This document shows positions 36,114 through 45,137 of a stretch of 64,000 nucleotides of DNA, piece by piece; position 1 is the first letter of the stretch; each line of letters starts with the position of its first letter. The stretch is taken from assembly GCF_021440085.1 (NCBI RefSeq), contig NZ_JAKCPW010000006.1:186001-250000 (forward strand), given 5' to 3'. The notes beneath the pieces are model-generated. The model saw only the letters and a list, made by a program, of their open reading frames with translations, did no database searches and was not told the DNA's origin. The position numbers and the translations under genes were made by a program. The DNA is from Dyadobacter sp. CY261 (GTDB taxonomy: Bacteria; Bacteroidota; Bacteroidia; Cytophagales; Spirosomataceae).

Positions 36114-36162
36114 GCTTTACATGCATGATGTGGCTGTTAACTTAACAAATTCTTAAAATACC

Positions 36163-36450
36163 ATGAAGATAGACCAGGAGTCGCTCAACAAGATCGCGCA
36201 CCTTGCGCGGTTGGAGATCAGGCCCGAGGAAGAAGCGGCGCTCTTAAATAGCATGGATTCAGTTCTTACCTGGATGGACCAGCTCAATGAAATAGATACG
36301 CAAGGAGTGGAGCCTTTGACGCACATGCTTGACGAAGAAAATAACTGGCGTGAGGATAAGGGTGCCAACACGCTCACCCGTGAAGAAGCATTGTCGAATG
36401 CGCCGTCGAAAAACAGTACATATATAATGGTACCTAAGGTGATTGAGTAA
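36163..36450 (+). CDS. gatC: Asp-tRNA(Asn)/Glu-tRNA(Gln) amidotransferase subunit C
   Basis: A 95-residue small subunit of the GatCAB enzyme that corrects mischarged tRNAs. The family start (IDQESLNKIAHLARLEI) and the central DSVLTWMDQLNEIDTQGVEPLTHM are typical. It is a lone gene here; gatA and gatB are not in the window, as is usual in Bacteroidota. Confidence 0.95.
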   Translation: MKIDQESLNKIAHLARLEIRPEEEAALLNSMDSVLTWMDQLNEIDTQGVEPLTHMLDEENNWREDKGANTLTREEALSNAPSKNSTYIMVPKVIE

Positions 36451-36473
36451 GTATAGGACACAATGTCCTATAC
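36451..36473. terminator. Hairpin between gatC and the omega-amidase gene
   Basis: A perfect 10-bp stem (36451-36460 with 36464-36473) and CAA loop. It fills almost the whole space between the two converging stop codons. There is no T-tract, so efficiency is uncertain. Confidence 0.6.
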
Positions 36474-36474
36474 C

Positions 36475-37266
36475 TCAACAATTGATTTCAAAATCATCGG
36501 CGTCTGATAACGCGGGGAAGCTCAGGCGGTAAGCATCGAGCTCCGCCTTTGAAATATGTACGACTCTTTCCGTTTCCTGGTTGGTGAGCATTGCCGCGGG
36601 TTCGCCCAGGTAATCGAGCGCCACGGAATCGCCGCGGTATTCAAGTCCGTTCCCATCGATCCCAATCCGGTTTACTCCCACTACATAACATTGATTTTCG
36701 ATTGCCCTCGCTTGCAGGAGCGTATTCCAAGCATGCGCTCGGCGTGCGGGCCAGTTCGCTACATATAATAAGATGTCGTAGGGATCGCGTTGCAGGTTAC
36801 GACTCCATACAGGGAATCGGAGATCATAACAAACCAGTGGACATATTTTCCAGCCCTTCCATTCAACCATCAGCCGCGTACTGCCCGCAGTGTAATGGTC
36901 ATTCTCCTCCCCCATCCTAAAAAGATGCCGCTTGTCGCTCTTGGACCAGGTGCCGTCCGGGCGCACGCACAGCAGGCGATTAAAGTAATTGCCTCCGTCA
37001 TTCACCGCAAAGCTTCCGATCATCAGTGCATTGGTCTGCTTTGCAACCTGCTTCATCCAGCGCGTGGTGGTAAGGTTCATCGGCTCAGCGAGCGCTGTAT
37101 TCATCGTGAAACCGGTGTTAAACATTTCCGGTAATACGATCACATCGATGGGCTCCGGCAATGCCGCCAGCTTTTCTTCGAATGTGGCCAGGTTGGCCGT
37201 CACATTTTCCCAATGTAAATCAGCTTGGACCAATGCGATCGAAAGGGTTTCCGTGTGTTCCTGCAT
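36475..37266 (-). CDS. Nitrilase-family amidohydrolase (omega-amidase type, YafV-like)
   Basis: A 263-residue carbon-nitrogen hydrolase. The Glu-Lys-Cys triad is visible in LPEMFNTGF, KSDKRHLF and PLVCYDLRFP. The FNTGFTMN and YDLRFPVWSRN segments point to the omega-amidase/YafV branch, which hydrolyses alpha-ketoglutaramate and related amides as a metabolite-repair step. It is the last gene of a ruvX-def-amidase run on the minus strand. Confidence 0.9.
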   Translation of the reverse strand: MQEHTETLSIALVQADLHWENVTANLATFEEKLAALPEPIDVIVLPEMFNTGFTMNTALAEPMNLTTTRWMKQVAKQTNALMIGSFAVNDGGNYFNRLLCVRPDGTWSKSDKRHLFRMGEENDHYTAGSTRLMVEWKGWKICPLVCYDLRFPVWSRNLQRDPYDILLYVANWPARRAHAWNTLLQARAIENQCYVVGVNRIGIDGNGLEYRGDSVALDYLGEPAAMLTNQETERVVHISKAELDAYRLSFPALSDADDFEINC

Positions 37267-37290
37267 TCCCGAATATCTATTTGTTAAAAC

Positions 37291-37878
37291 CTATCTTCGG
37301 CTGGGGAAACGCATGCGGTAATCAGCATCCACATTGCCTTTAGAAATATCCGTTAATTTTTTTTTGATGAACTGTTTTTTCAGCGTCGGCAGGTAATCCA
37401 CGAATAGCTTTCCAAGCAAATGGTCATATTCGTGCTGAATAATGCGGGCGGCCATCCCGGAATATACTTCTTCATGCTCATTCCAATCGAGGTCGCGGTA
37501 ACGGATACGGAGCGTGTCAGGGCGGTACACGTCGCCGCGGATGCCCGGAATACTCAGGCAACCTTCTTCGAATGCCCACTCTTCCCCGGTTTCTTCCAGT
37601 ATTTCAGGATTTATAAATGTTTTTTTGAAATCGACCAGCGACAAATCCGGTTCGTCGTCGTCCTCCTCCTCATCCTTTTCGGCAAACGGCGTACCGTCCA
37701 CTACGAAAATGCGGATATTCAGACCGATCTGTGGCGCGGCCAGGCCTACCCCGTTGGCGCCATGCATGGTTTCAAACATATCCTCCGAAAGCTTCTTCAA
37801 ATCCACTTCATCTCTGTCGATAAAACGGGTTGGCTTTCTCAGGATCGGGTCACCGTATGCAACTATTGGATAAATCAT
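37291..37878 (-). CDS. def: Peptide deformylase
   Basis: A 195-residue metalloenzyme that removes the formyl group from new proteins. All three motifs are intact: GVGLAAPQIG, EGCLSIPG and QHEYDHL. An insertion rich in Asp/Glu (EKDEEEDDDEPDLS, about residues 67-80) sits between the first and second motif; it is probably a surface loop. It lies 47 bases downstream of ruvX. Confidence 0.96.
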   Translation of the reverse strand: MIYPIVAYGDPILRKPTRFIDRDEVDLKKLSEDMFETMHGANGVGLAAPQIGLNIRIFVVDGTPFAEKDEEEDDDEPDLSLVDFKKTFINPEILEETGEEWAFEEGCLSIPGIRGDVYRPDTLRIRYRDLDWNEHEEVYSGMAARIIQHEYDHLLGKLFVDYLPTLKKQFIKKKLTDISKGNVDADYRMRFPSRR

Positions 37879-37925
37879 GTTAATTGAAACTTTTCTTCCT
37901 ATATAATATATACTACTTACAAATT

Positions 37926-38339
37926 CTACCTTTTGCTTTCCATGTAGGACTGGAGAATGATCGTCGCGCTCACTTTGTCGATATTTCCTTTATCACGCCG
38001 GTCGCTCTTTTTCGACCCTGCGGCGATCATGGATTGAAGCGCCATGGATGATGTAAAACGCTCGTCGTGCAAATGCACCGGGATTTCGGGAAATGTCTTT
38101 TGCAATGTTTTGACAAAAGCAGAGACCCTCGCCGCATTCTCGCTATCCGTATTATCGAGCTTTTTAGGCATTCCAACTACAAATGCTTCCACTTCCTCAG
38201 CCAACGTATACTTTTTTAGAAAATCGGCCAGCTGGTGTGTGGGAACCGTATCGAGTGCAGTTGCGATGATTTTCAACGGGTCTGTTACGGCTATTCCGCT
38301 GCGTTTGGCACCGTAATCGATCGCCAGGAGACGTGGCAT
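37926..38339 (-). CDS. ruvX: Putative pre-16S rRNA nuclease / Holliday junction resolvase homologue (YqgF/RuvX)
   Basis: A 137-residue RNase-H-fold nuclease. The motif LLAIDYGAKRSGIAVTD opens the protein, and DERFTS and DKVSATIIL carry the other acidic residues. The ATG at 38339 matches the family start; a longer frame to 38432 runs into the divergent recJ promoter region and is unlikely to be translated. Confidence 0.92.
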   Translation of the reverse strand: MPRLLAIDYGAKRSGIAVTDPLKIIATALDTVPTHQLADFLKKYTLAEEVEAFVVGMPKKLDNTDSENAARVSAFVKTLQKTFPEIPVHLHDERFTSSMALQSMIAAGSKKSDRRDKGNIDKVSATIILQSYMESKR

Positions 38340-38457
38340 GGGCTTAAAATATGTTAATAGTTTGCAAAGATAAGACCTTTCGGTTAGCTTTTCCCGATTG
38401 GCTGCCCGATTGCACATTTTGGCAGCAAGCATTCCCGAATCCGACTATCTTTGCTAT

Positions 38458-40170
38458 ATGATTGAAAAGCGCTGGATACATTACCCTCCTTTCACCTCTG
38501 AACAAGAACAGGTTGCACAGAGACTTACAGAATCCCTCAAAGTAAGTCCTTCGCTGGCAATGCTTTTGGTTCAGCGCGGTATTTTGGATTTCGACCAATC
38601 GCGCGATTTTTTCCGCCCTGATATTAAACATCTGCACGACCCGTTCATGATGAAGGACATGGAAGAGGGAGTAGATCGTTTGATCAAAGCTATTGATTAC
38701 AATGAGAAAATACTGGTGTACGGTGACTACGATGTGGATGGTACCACTTCCGTCGCACTGTTTTATGGTTTTCTCAAAAGATTTTATCCAAATCTGGACT
38801 ATTACATTCCCGATCGCTACGAGGAAGGCTACGGTGTTTCCTGGCAAGGTGTGGAGTGGGCCGCTGTCAATGGCTATTCCTTAATAGTCACACTTGATTG
38901 CGGCGTAAAATCTGTTGACAAAGTAACCGCCGCAGCGGAAAAAGGTATCGATTTCATCATATGCGACCACCACCGACCTGGCGACGAACTTCCGCCGGCA
39001 GTGGCTGTACTTGACCCAAAACGCGAGGATTGCCTTTATCCTTATAAAGAGCTAACCGGTTGTGGTGTAGGTTTCAAGCTTTTGCAGGCATTTTGTATCA
39101 AACAAGGCCTCGATCCCGCAACGCTTTACGACTATCTGGATTTGCTGGTAGTCAGCATTGCTTCCGACATTGTGCCCATTACCGGCGAAAACCGCATACT
39201 GGCCTATTATGGGTTGCAGACATTGAATGCTAAACCCAGAACGGGCATTAAGGCATTAATACAGATTTCGGGCATGAGCGGGGCGCTGGATATTACCAAT
39301 GTCGTGTTTGGGCTTGGGCCGAGGATCAATGCGGCTGGAAGGATCAAGCATGCTAAGGAAGCTGTGCGACTGTTGCTCTCGGAGATTGAGGAAGAGGCCC
39401 TGGAATTTGCGGAAGAGATCAACAAACACAATAGCGAACGCCGTAGTTTCGATTCGAGCATTACCGAGCAGGCACTTCTTATGATCGAAAACGATGAATG
39501 GTTTTCGAATGCAAAAAGTACTGTATTATATAAGGAAGACTGGCATAAAGGCGTAATCGGGATTGTGGCCAGCCGGTGTATCGAGAAATACCATCGTCCA
39601 ACGATCATTCTGACACAATCACACGGAAAAGCGGCCGGTTCGGCACGTTCTGTCCCGGGTTTTGATGTCTATGAAGCGATCGAAGAATGTGCCGATCTTT
39701 TGGAACAATATGGCGGCCATACCTTTGCTGCAGGACTGACATTGCCATTAGATAATGTCGAGGCATTCCGGACGCGGTTCAATGAAATCGTGAGTAGCCG
39801 CATCCTGCCGGATCAGCTTGTGCCGATGATCAACGTGGATATGCTGCTGGATCTCGAACATATTACGCCAAAGTTTTACAACGTCCTCCGGCAAATGGGT
39901 CCATTTGGGCCAGGCAATATGACGCCGGTTTTTGAATCAAGGAATATGACGCTGGTCGGCCGCCCGAGTTTGATGAAGGAAAAGCATATTAAGTTTGAAG
40001 TAAAACAGAACAACTCGGCGGCGTTTACCGCAGTCGGTTTCGGAATGGGACATTTTTATCCTGATATTGTCAATGGAAGACCATTCTCGATCTGCTATTG
40101 CCTCGAAGAGAATAATTTCCGTGATAAGAAAACCTTACAGCTTTCGTTGAAAGACATCAAGCTGCATTGA
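38458..40170 (+). CDS. recJ: Single-stranded-DNA-specific exonuclease RecJ
   Basis: A 570-residue 5'-3' exonuclease of the DHH superfamily. Motifs: YGDYDVDGTTS, a CDHH block (ICDHHRPGDELP), GPRINAAGRI, and the DHHA1 motif region GSARSVPGFDVYEAI with GGHTFAAGLTL; a C-terminal OB-type region follows. The ATG at 38458 fits the family (MIEKRWIHYPPF). A TATCTTTG box at 38446-38453 lies so close that, if used, the transcript would have almost no leader. The lptB gene follows after 17 bases. Confidence 0.94.
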   Translation: MIEKRWIHYPPFTSEQEQVAQRLTESLKVSPSLAMLLVQRGILDFDQSRDFFRPDIKHLHDPFMMKDMEEGVDRLIKAIDYNEKILVYGDYDVDGTTSVALFYGFLKRFYPNLDYYIPDRYEEGYGVSWQGVEWAAVNGYSLIVTLDCGVKSVDKVTAAAEKGIDFIICDHHRPGDELPPAVAVLDPKREDCLYPYKELTGCGVGFKLLQAFCIKQGLDPATLYDYLDLLVVSIASDIVPITGENRILAYYGLQTLNAKPRTGIKALIQISGMSGALDITNVVFGLGPRINAAGRIKHAKEAVRLLLSEIEEEALEFAEEINKHNSERRSFDSSITEQALLMIENDEWFSNAKSTVLYKEDWHKGVIGIVASRCIEKYHRPTIILTQSHGKAAGSARSVPGFDVYEAIEECADLLEQYGGHTFAAGLTLPLDNVEAFRTRFNEIVSSRILPDQLVPMINVDMLLDLEHITPKFYNVLRQMGPFGPGNMTPVFESRNMTLVGRPSLMKEKHIKFEVKQNNSAAFTAVGFGMGHFYPDIVNGRPFSICYCLEENNFRDKKTLQLSLKDIKLH

Positions 40171-40187
40171 AAGCACTTTAACGAACA

Positions 40188-40919
40188 ATGATACTAAGAA
40201 CTGAAAACCTGGTTAAGAAATACGGGGTTCGTCTTGTCAATAATAATGTAAGCTACCAGGTGGAGCAAGGCGAGATCGTCGGGCTACTCGGACCGAACGG
40301 TGCAGGTAAAACCACATCCTTTTATATGGCGGTGGGACTCGTGAAGCCTAATAGCGGCAAAGTATATCTCGACGACAAGGACATTACGAGCCTCCCTATG
40401 TACAAGCGCGCACGACTTGGCCTGGGTTATCTCGCACAGGAAGCATCCGTTTTCCGCACATTGACAGTGGAAGAAAATATTAAAGCTGTACTGGAAATGA
40501 CCGACCTTTCCCGAGCAGACCAGAAACACAAGGTCGAAGAACTGATCGAAGAATTTCACCTTGGGCACGTCCGTAAAAGTAAGGGGATGGTACTATCAGG
40601 TGGTGAGCGCCGCCGGACGGAAATCGCGAGAGCGCTGGCCGTGGACCCCAAGTTCATTCTACTTGATGAGCCATTCGCTGGCGTAGACCCTATTGCTGTG
40701 GAAGATATCCAAAGCATTGTTGCCAAGCTAAAACACAAAAACATCGGCATTCTCATTACCGACCACAATGTAAACGAAACCCTTTCGATTACCGACCGGG
40801 CCTATTTGCTATTTGAGGGAAAGATATTGAAACAGGGAACAGCCGAAGATCTGGCGGAAGATGAAGTAGTGCGGCGCGTTTACCTGGGTCAGAATTTCGA
40901 GTTAAAAAGGAAGATCTGA
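40188..40919 (+). CDS. lptB: LPS export ABC transporter ATP-binding protein
   Basis: A 243-residue ABC ATPase. It has Walker A GPNGAGKTT, the Q-loop in LAQEASVF, signature LSGGERRRTEIARAL, Walker B FILLDEPFAGVDP and the H-loop in ITDHN. The sequence around FAGVDPIAVEDIQ is typical of LptB, which powers lipopolysaccharide transport with LptFG. It is next to recJ and probably co-transcribed. Confidence 0.94.
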   Translation: MILRTENLVKKYGVRLVNNNVSYQVEQGEIVGLLGPNGAGKTTSFYMAVGLVKPNSGKVYLDDKDITSLPMYKRARLGLGYLAQEASVFRTLTVEENIKAVLEMTDLSRADQKHKVEELIEEFHLGHVRKSKGMVLSGGERRRTEIARALAVDPKFILLDEPFAGVDPIAVEDIQSIVAKLKHKNIGILITDHNVNETLSITDRAYLLFEGKILKQGTAEDLAEDEVVRRVYLGQNFELKRKI

Positions 40920-40937
40920 AAGCCTCCAGCATAGAAA

Positions 40938-40962
40938 AGGGAACGCTCAGATGGCACTCCCT
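40938..40962 (-). terminator. Candidate terminator of the small Cys-rich gene
   Basis: A 9-bp stem (40938-40946 with 40954-40962) that pairs fully only when read on the minus strand, where two G-U pairs form; TTTT follows. It could also weakly serve lptB. Confidence 0.4.
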
Positions 40963-41018
40963 CTCTTACAATTATTCACCATGAACTGTATTACTCATTA
41001 ATGGAGTAACAGCAAATG

Positions 41019-41174
41019 TTACTTTTTAGGGCACTTTTTACAATGCTTACCCTTCTTCTTGTATTTCTCGCAACACTTCTTAAACACACATTCACTACTG
41101 TCTTCGAAGCTTTTCATCCAGAAACACCCTTGTTCAGCTCCCACATTGTAATCAGTATCAATCAAAGCGCTCAT
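41019..41174 (-). CDS. Very small Cys/Lys-rich protein, unknown function
   Basis: A 51-residue frame with ATG at 41174, directly preceded by an in-frame stop, so the start is certain. It has no signal peptide. Cys residues are at positions 17, 29, 34, 35, 45 and 48. The last half is rich in Lys (CVFKKCCEKYKKKGKHCKKCPKK); the CxxC near the end and the tandem Cys suggest metal binding or disulfides. A near-perfect Bacteroidota promoter starts 24 bases upstream. The Lys-rich, Cys-ending character resembles the secreted protein at 16627-16839. No function can be assigned. Confidence 0.65.
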   Translation of the reverse strand: MSALIDTDYNVGAEQGCFWMKSFEDSSECVFKKCCEKYKKKGKHCKKCPKK

Positions 41175-41197
41175 TCACATTGCCGTTTAAACCGAGG

Positions 41198-41228
41198 CAA
41201 ATATATTATCTATTTAGAATGATTCAAA
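41198..41228 (-). promoter_or_regulatory. Promoter of the small Cys-rich gene
   Basis: On the minus strand: TTTG (41228-41225), exactly 19 bases, then TATATTTG (41205-41198), both perfect Bacteroidota boxes. The expected transcript starts about 17 bases before the ATG at 41174. Confidence 0.7.
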
Positions 41229-41352
41229 TGTTTGACAAAAATTATTTTGAACAAATCTAAATAGACAAAATTTAGCATAGGGTCACTTCACGTAACCCTT
41301 CTTTTTCAAAGTATGCTACATTCTCGCAAGAGCCGAACTGATCGATTAAATG

Positions 41353-42054
41353 TCATGGGATCTTTTCCCATATTTCATGTACAGGTTTGCCATCGCTGCT
41401 TTTGCCGCTATGGTCCCAGCGGCCATTGTCCAGCTTGAAAGCAAATGACAATGATGAACCGACGCGGTTGTTATCTTTAGAGAAGAACTGGATATTTTCG
41501 GTGTATTTTCCGTCTTTGGCCGTGTAAGTTCCCCCGCCGGTTGCATAAAATCCTTTCACGGCAGGATCAACGGCAAACCATTGAAAACGGGTTTTAGAAA
41601 GTAATTTAAGTGTTTTACGCGTCCCATCCTGGTGTATTTGGACCAATGAGCCCTGCCCGTTGTCGCGTTCGGTAATGTGCCATGCACCAGCCATAGGTAC
41701 GTTCGTGGCATCATCCACACGCATCCATACCATCGCTTCTTCATAGCGCAATGTCAGAATATCATCCTTCACAGTCACATTGAACACAATTGGAATTCCG
41801 ATTTTTGCGGTATCAGCCGAATTGAATTCGGGCGTGTAGGTCATCTTATCTCCTTCCATTGAGAACGGCCCACCTTCCGTTCGCTCGAAGTATTTGTTAC
41901 CAATGCTATACGAGGCAATGACCAGGTAATTATCGGCCACAATGAGGGTTGAAGCGCTGCCCGTCGGCTCCTGCGACTTCCACGCGCCTTTGGGGACCTG
42001 GGCGAATGACAGAAAAGATATAAGCAAAAAGGCGGTCGTAAGTATATGTTTCAT
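41353..42054 (-). CDS. Exported protein of unknown function (lipocalin-like beta-rich)
   Basis: A 233-residue product with a signal peptide (residues 1-18, ending SFA before QVPKG). The mature part is beta-rich, with two related halves that each start near GAW (PKGAWKSQEP and MAGAWHITERD). The overall look is of a lipocalin-like or stress-type exported protein. No catalytic motif is seen and no family is named with confidence. Confidence 0.75.
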   Translation of the reverse strand: MKHILTTAFLLISFLSFAQVPKGAWKSQEPTGSASTLIVADNYLVIASYSIGNKYFERTEGGPFSMEGDKMTYTPEFNSADTAKIGIPIVFNVTVKDDILTLRYEEAMVWMRVDDATNVPMAGAWHITERDNGQGSLVQIHQDGTRKTLKLLSKTRFQWFAVDPAVKGFYATGGGTYTAKDGKYTENIQFFSKDNNRVGSSLSFAFKLDNGRWDHSGKSSDGKPVHEIWEKIP

Positions 42055-42122
42055 TGCATTTGGTTTAATGGAGTTACCATATACGTTATCAAAATTATGC
42101 CAATTTATGTCTTAGGCAACTT

Positions 42123-42818
42123 TCAGCGCAAAACTTCTCGCAAAACATCCAGCGACTTGATCTCTCCCAGCCCTTCCATGTGGATTTTGTAAAAGAAAAT
42201 CATCTTTTCCAAGATATTAGCACGACGTGTCCTGTCCAACGCAACGGACAAACCGTAGCCATTTTCCAGCATTTGTTCCGTAACCTGATGCTCTTGCGCA
42301 TCTGGCAAATGCGGATAATGATTAGCCTTCAATTCACTTTCAAGGTCATGGACCGTCTCCACTCCAAAGCCAAGATAGTGTGCTAGCTGCACCAAAAACT
42401 GAATATGAAAGTTTTCAAAACCTGTTTCAGCCTCATCTAGATACAGCACCGATTGCTCAATAAAATGGAACAATGGCTCGTTATTTTCTTCCTCGCGTAA
42501 AGTTTTGCCGAGCATTTCAGTCATAAAGAGCGCCAGACCCGATTTTGTTACATCATAGGGGATTGTGAAAAATGGAGCGTAGCATTTGATCTCCGAAATA
42601 CGGTGAATGGAATCTTCCTTACGTTTGTGATACACGACCATATCAAGCAAGGTAAGCGGCTGAAAGAACGCTATCCGGTTGGTTTTCGACTTGCTGCTTC
42701 GCACGCCATTGACTATATAAGTTTGTATACCAAAGGCTTCCGTGTAGATTTTAGCTATGATCGAAGACTCCCTGTAACGGATGTAGCTCAATGCAATACC
42801 ACGGGTTTTGTGAAGCAT
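42123..42818 (-). CDS. recO: DNA repair protein RecO
   Basis: A 231-residue protein with the RecO N-terminal OB fold (TRGIALSYIRYRESSIIAKIYTEAFG) and a helical C-terminal domain. The usual zinc-finger Cys residues of some RecO proteins are not obvious, as in other Bacteroidota. RecO helps load RecA on gapped DNA with RecR. A TATTTTTG box is at 42842-42849 (minus strand), 24 bases before the start. Confidence 0.9.
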   Translation of the reverse strand: MLHKTRGIALSYIRYRESSIIAKIYTEAFGIQTYIVNGVRSSKSKTNRIAFFQPLTLLDMVVYHKRKEDSIHRISEIKCYAPFFTIPYDVTKSGLALFMTEMLGKTLREEENNEPLFHFIEQSVLYLDEAETGFENFHIQFLVQLAHYLGFGVETVHDLESELKANHYPHLPDAQEHQVTEQMLENGYGLSVALDRTRRANILEKMIFFYKIHMEGLGEIKSLDVLREVLR

Positions 42819-43144
42819 ATAAATTTTAATATCTATCTGATCAAAAATAGCTATCTTTCTTATAATAGATAGTTTTATCTAATGCGGCCAGGCAGTTAAA
42901 ACTGCCGACATTGAATTGGGTGGAGCAGTGATTTTACCAAGAGACACCAAATCCAGGCCCGTCGATTTTTCAACCCACGGAAGGATTTGAAAAATTGGGC
43001 ATTTTTGGAGTTTTTTAAGCCAAAGGATTTGTACCTTTGTAAGAAATAACGAACTAAACGAGAATAGAATTTCGTTAGGTTAATATTCAGGGAATACGCT
43101 TTGCATACCAGCAAGCACCAATATCTCTAAGCACAACTCTTCTT
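42819..43144. other. Divergent intergenic region between recO and the PurF-like gene
   Basis: 326 bases without a convincing gene. It holds the recO -7 box (42842-42849, minus strand), a perfect small hairpin GGCAGTT/AACTGCC (42891-42906), and the -7 box of the PurF-like gene (43032-43039), leaving that gene a leader of about 100 bases. No known riboswitch fold is recognised in the leader. Confidence 0.5.
43032..43039 (+). promoter_or_regulatory. Candidate -7 box of the PurF-like gene (TACCTTTG)
   Basis: An exact TAnnTTTG match. A TTTTTG lies 24 bases upstream (ending 43007), slightly far for a -33 box. Confidence 0.4.
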
Positions 43145-45037
43145 ATGAGCGACGCCATTAAGCATGAGTGCGGCATAGCACTTATCCGTCTTAGAAAGCC
43201 TTACCAATACTACATCGACAAGTACGAAACGCCGTTGTATGCTGTCCACAAGCTTTCGGTTATGATGGAAAAACAGGTTAACCGGGGCCAGGATGGAGCC
43301 GGAGTAGCCAATATCAAGATCGACGTCCCACCCGGGAAACGGTATATCAGTCGATACAGATCCGTAGAGCCTCAGCCACTTACGGATATTTTTTCCAAAA
43401 TCCACAAGAAATTCCGAAAAGGTCTTAAAAACAATAGAGATCACGCCAGCGACGGGAAATGGTTGCAGGAAAACCTTGCTTTCACGGGCGAAGTATGGCT
43501 AGGGCATCTTCGCTATGGTACGCACGGCACCAACGAAGTGGAGAACTGCCACCCGATGTTGCGCCAAAGCAACTGGAGAAGCCGCAACCTGGTTATGGCT
43601 GGTAATTTCAACATGACCAACGTGGATGAACTTTTCGGAAAATTGGTTTCATTAGGCCAGCATCCGAAAGAGAAAGTAGACACCGTAACGGTAATGGAAA
43701 AAATTGGACATTTCCTAGATGAAGAAAACCAGCGAGTGTTCGAGCGTTTCAAAGGAGTATATGAAAACCCGACGTTGTCCGACGTCATCGAAGACAACAT
43801 CGATCTGCCCCGCCTGCTATACCGCTCTTGTCGTGACTTCGACGGTGGTTACGCAATGTGTGGTCTTACCGGTTACGGAGCATCCTTCGTGATTCGTGAC
43901 CCGGCTGGCATCCGCCCGGCATTCTATTATGCTGATGATGAAGTGGTTGTGGTAGCGTCTGAAAAGCAGGCAATCAAGGCAGCTTTCAACGTCGATTATA
44001 ATCAGATCACTGAAATAACGCCTGGGTCTGCCCTTATTATTGATAAAAATGGCGAGTACAACGAGTTCCCGATCCTTCCACGCCTGGAAAAACGATCGTG
44101 TAGTTTCGAGCGCATTTACTTCTCCCGTGGAACCGATCCGGATATTTATAACGAGCGTAAGCAGCTCGGAAAATTGCTGATCCCACAGATTCTCAAAGAA
44201 GTTAATTACGACCTCGAAAACACGATTTTCTCTTATATTCCTAATACTGCTGAAACGGCGTTCCTGGGAATGATCGAAGGTCTGGAAGAATACCTGGCCA
44301 AGAAGCGGAAGCAGGCCATCATGGAAGGAATCCTTTTTGAAGCCGACCTTGAAAAGGTGCTTTCGTTCCGACCCAGAATCGAAAAACTGGTAACAAAAGA
44401 TGTGAAGTCACGCACATTCATCACAGCGGACGCTTTGCGCGATGATATGGTTTCGAGCGTATATGACACAACTTTTGAAGTGGTTCGCAAGAATATAGAC
44501 ACCGTCGTGATCATCGATGACTCTATTGTACGCGGTACTACGCTTGAAAAGAGCATTCTGACCATGCTTGACCGTCTGAAACCGAAGAAAATAGTCGTTG
44601 CCTCTTCGGCACCGCAAATCCGCTTCCCTGATTGCTATGGTATCGATATGTCCAGAATGAAGGATTTTGTCGCTTACCGTGCTGTATTGAAGTTGTTGGA
44701 AGAACGCGATATGGAATACAAATTGGAAGATGCTTACACTCAAAGTGTTACGGCATTAGCAACGAAGAATCCATATCATACCAACTTTGTCAAAGCATTA
44801 TATGAGCCTTTCACCGACGAAGAGATTTCGCAAAAAATTGCTGAGATTATTCGCCCTAAGGGCTTGAATGCCGAGCTTTCAGTGGTTTTCCAGACAGTAG
44901 AAAACCTGCACAAAGCCTGCCCTGCCCACCTGGGAGACTGGTACTTCACCGGAAACTATCCCACACAAGGTGGCAATAAAGTTGTGAACAAGGCCTTTAC
45001 TAATTCTTATGAGGGTAAATTAGAAAGGGCTTACTGA
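43145..45037 (+). CDS. Long PurF-like class II glutamine amidotransferase / phosphoribosyltransferase
   Basis: A 630-residue protein, about 130-150 longer than ordinary PurF. The N-terminal glutaminase domain starts ECGIA (Cys9 nucleophile) with RGQDGAGVA, HLRYGTHGTNEVENCHP and AGNFNMTN. The phosphoribosyltransferase domain has the PRPP loop VVIIDDSIVRGTT near residue 457. Extra segments lie at about residues 60-115 and in the C-terminus. It may be a second PurF-type enzyme that uses PRPP and glutamine; whether it is the housekeeping purine enzyme cannot be decided here. An intrinsic terminator follows. Confidence 0.85.
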   Translation: MSDAIKHECGIALIRLRKPYQYYIDKYETPLYAVHKLSVMMEKQVNRGQDGAGVANIKIDVPPGKRYISRYRSVEPQPLTDIFSKIHKKFRKGLKNNRDHASDGKWLQENLAFTGEVWLGHLRYGTHGTNEVENCHPMLRQSNWRSRNLVMAGNFNMTNVDELFGKLVSLGQHPKEKVDTVTVMEKIGHFLDEENQRVFERFKGVYENPTLSDVIEDNIDLPRLLYRSCRDFDGGYAMCGLTGYGASFVIRDPAGIRPAFYYADDEVVVVASEKQAIKAAFNVDYNQITEITPGSALIIDKNGEYNEFPILPRLEKRSCSFERIYFSRGTDPDIYNERKQLGKLLIPQILKEVNYDLENTIFSYIPNTAETAFLGMIEGLEEYLAKKRKQAIMEGILFEADLEKVLSFRPRIEKLVTKDVKSRTFITADALRDDMVSSVYDTTFEVVRKNIDTVVIIDDSIVRGTTLEKSILTMLDRLKPKKIVVASSAPQIRFPDCYGIDMSRMKDFVAYRAVLKLLEERDMEYKLEDAYTQSVTALATKNPYHTNFVKALYEPFTDEEISQKIAEIIRPKGLNAELSVVFQTVENLHKACPAHLGDWYFTGNYPTQGGNKVVNKAFTNSYEGKLERAY

Positions 45038-45055
45038 TATTAAGTTTTAAATTAT

Positions 45056-45090
45056 AATAGCCGACTTGGAAACAGGTTGGCTATTTTTTT
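45056..45090 (+). terminator. Intrinsic terminator after the PurF-like gene
   Basis: A 13-bp stem with two G-U pairs (45056-45068 with 45073-45085), GAAA loop, and a run of seven T. Confidence 0.85.
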
Positions 45091-45137
45091 GTGCGACATT
45101 TCTATTAATTTGCCAGCTCAATTCACAACCTAATCTC

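Larger units (their letters stand above)
35537..36162. other. Long non-coding region between exbB and gatC
   Basis: 626 bases without a convincing gene on either strand. Contents: the exbB promoter (35653-35686), an inverted repeat AAATTTCAC/GTGAAATTT (35966-35974 and 35998-36006) enclosing the palindrome GGAAATTTCC (35980-35989), a 7-bp hairpin (36022-36028 with 36044-36050), and the gatC -7 box (36106-36113). It is unusually long for this tightly packed window. Confidence 0.6.

Noticed and set aside
41016..41222. 68-residue plus-strand frame after lptB
   Set aside because: It is the antisense of the Cys-rich small gene, which has the promoter and a defined start.
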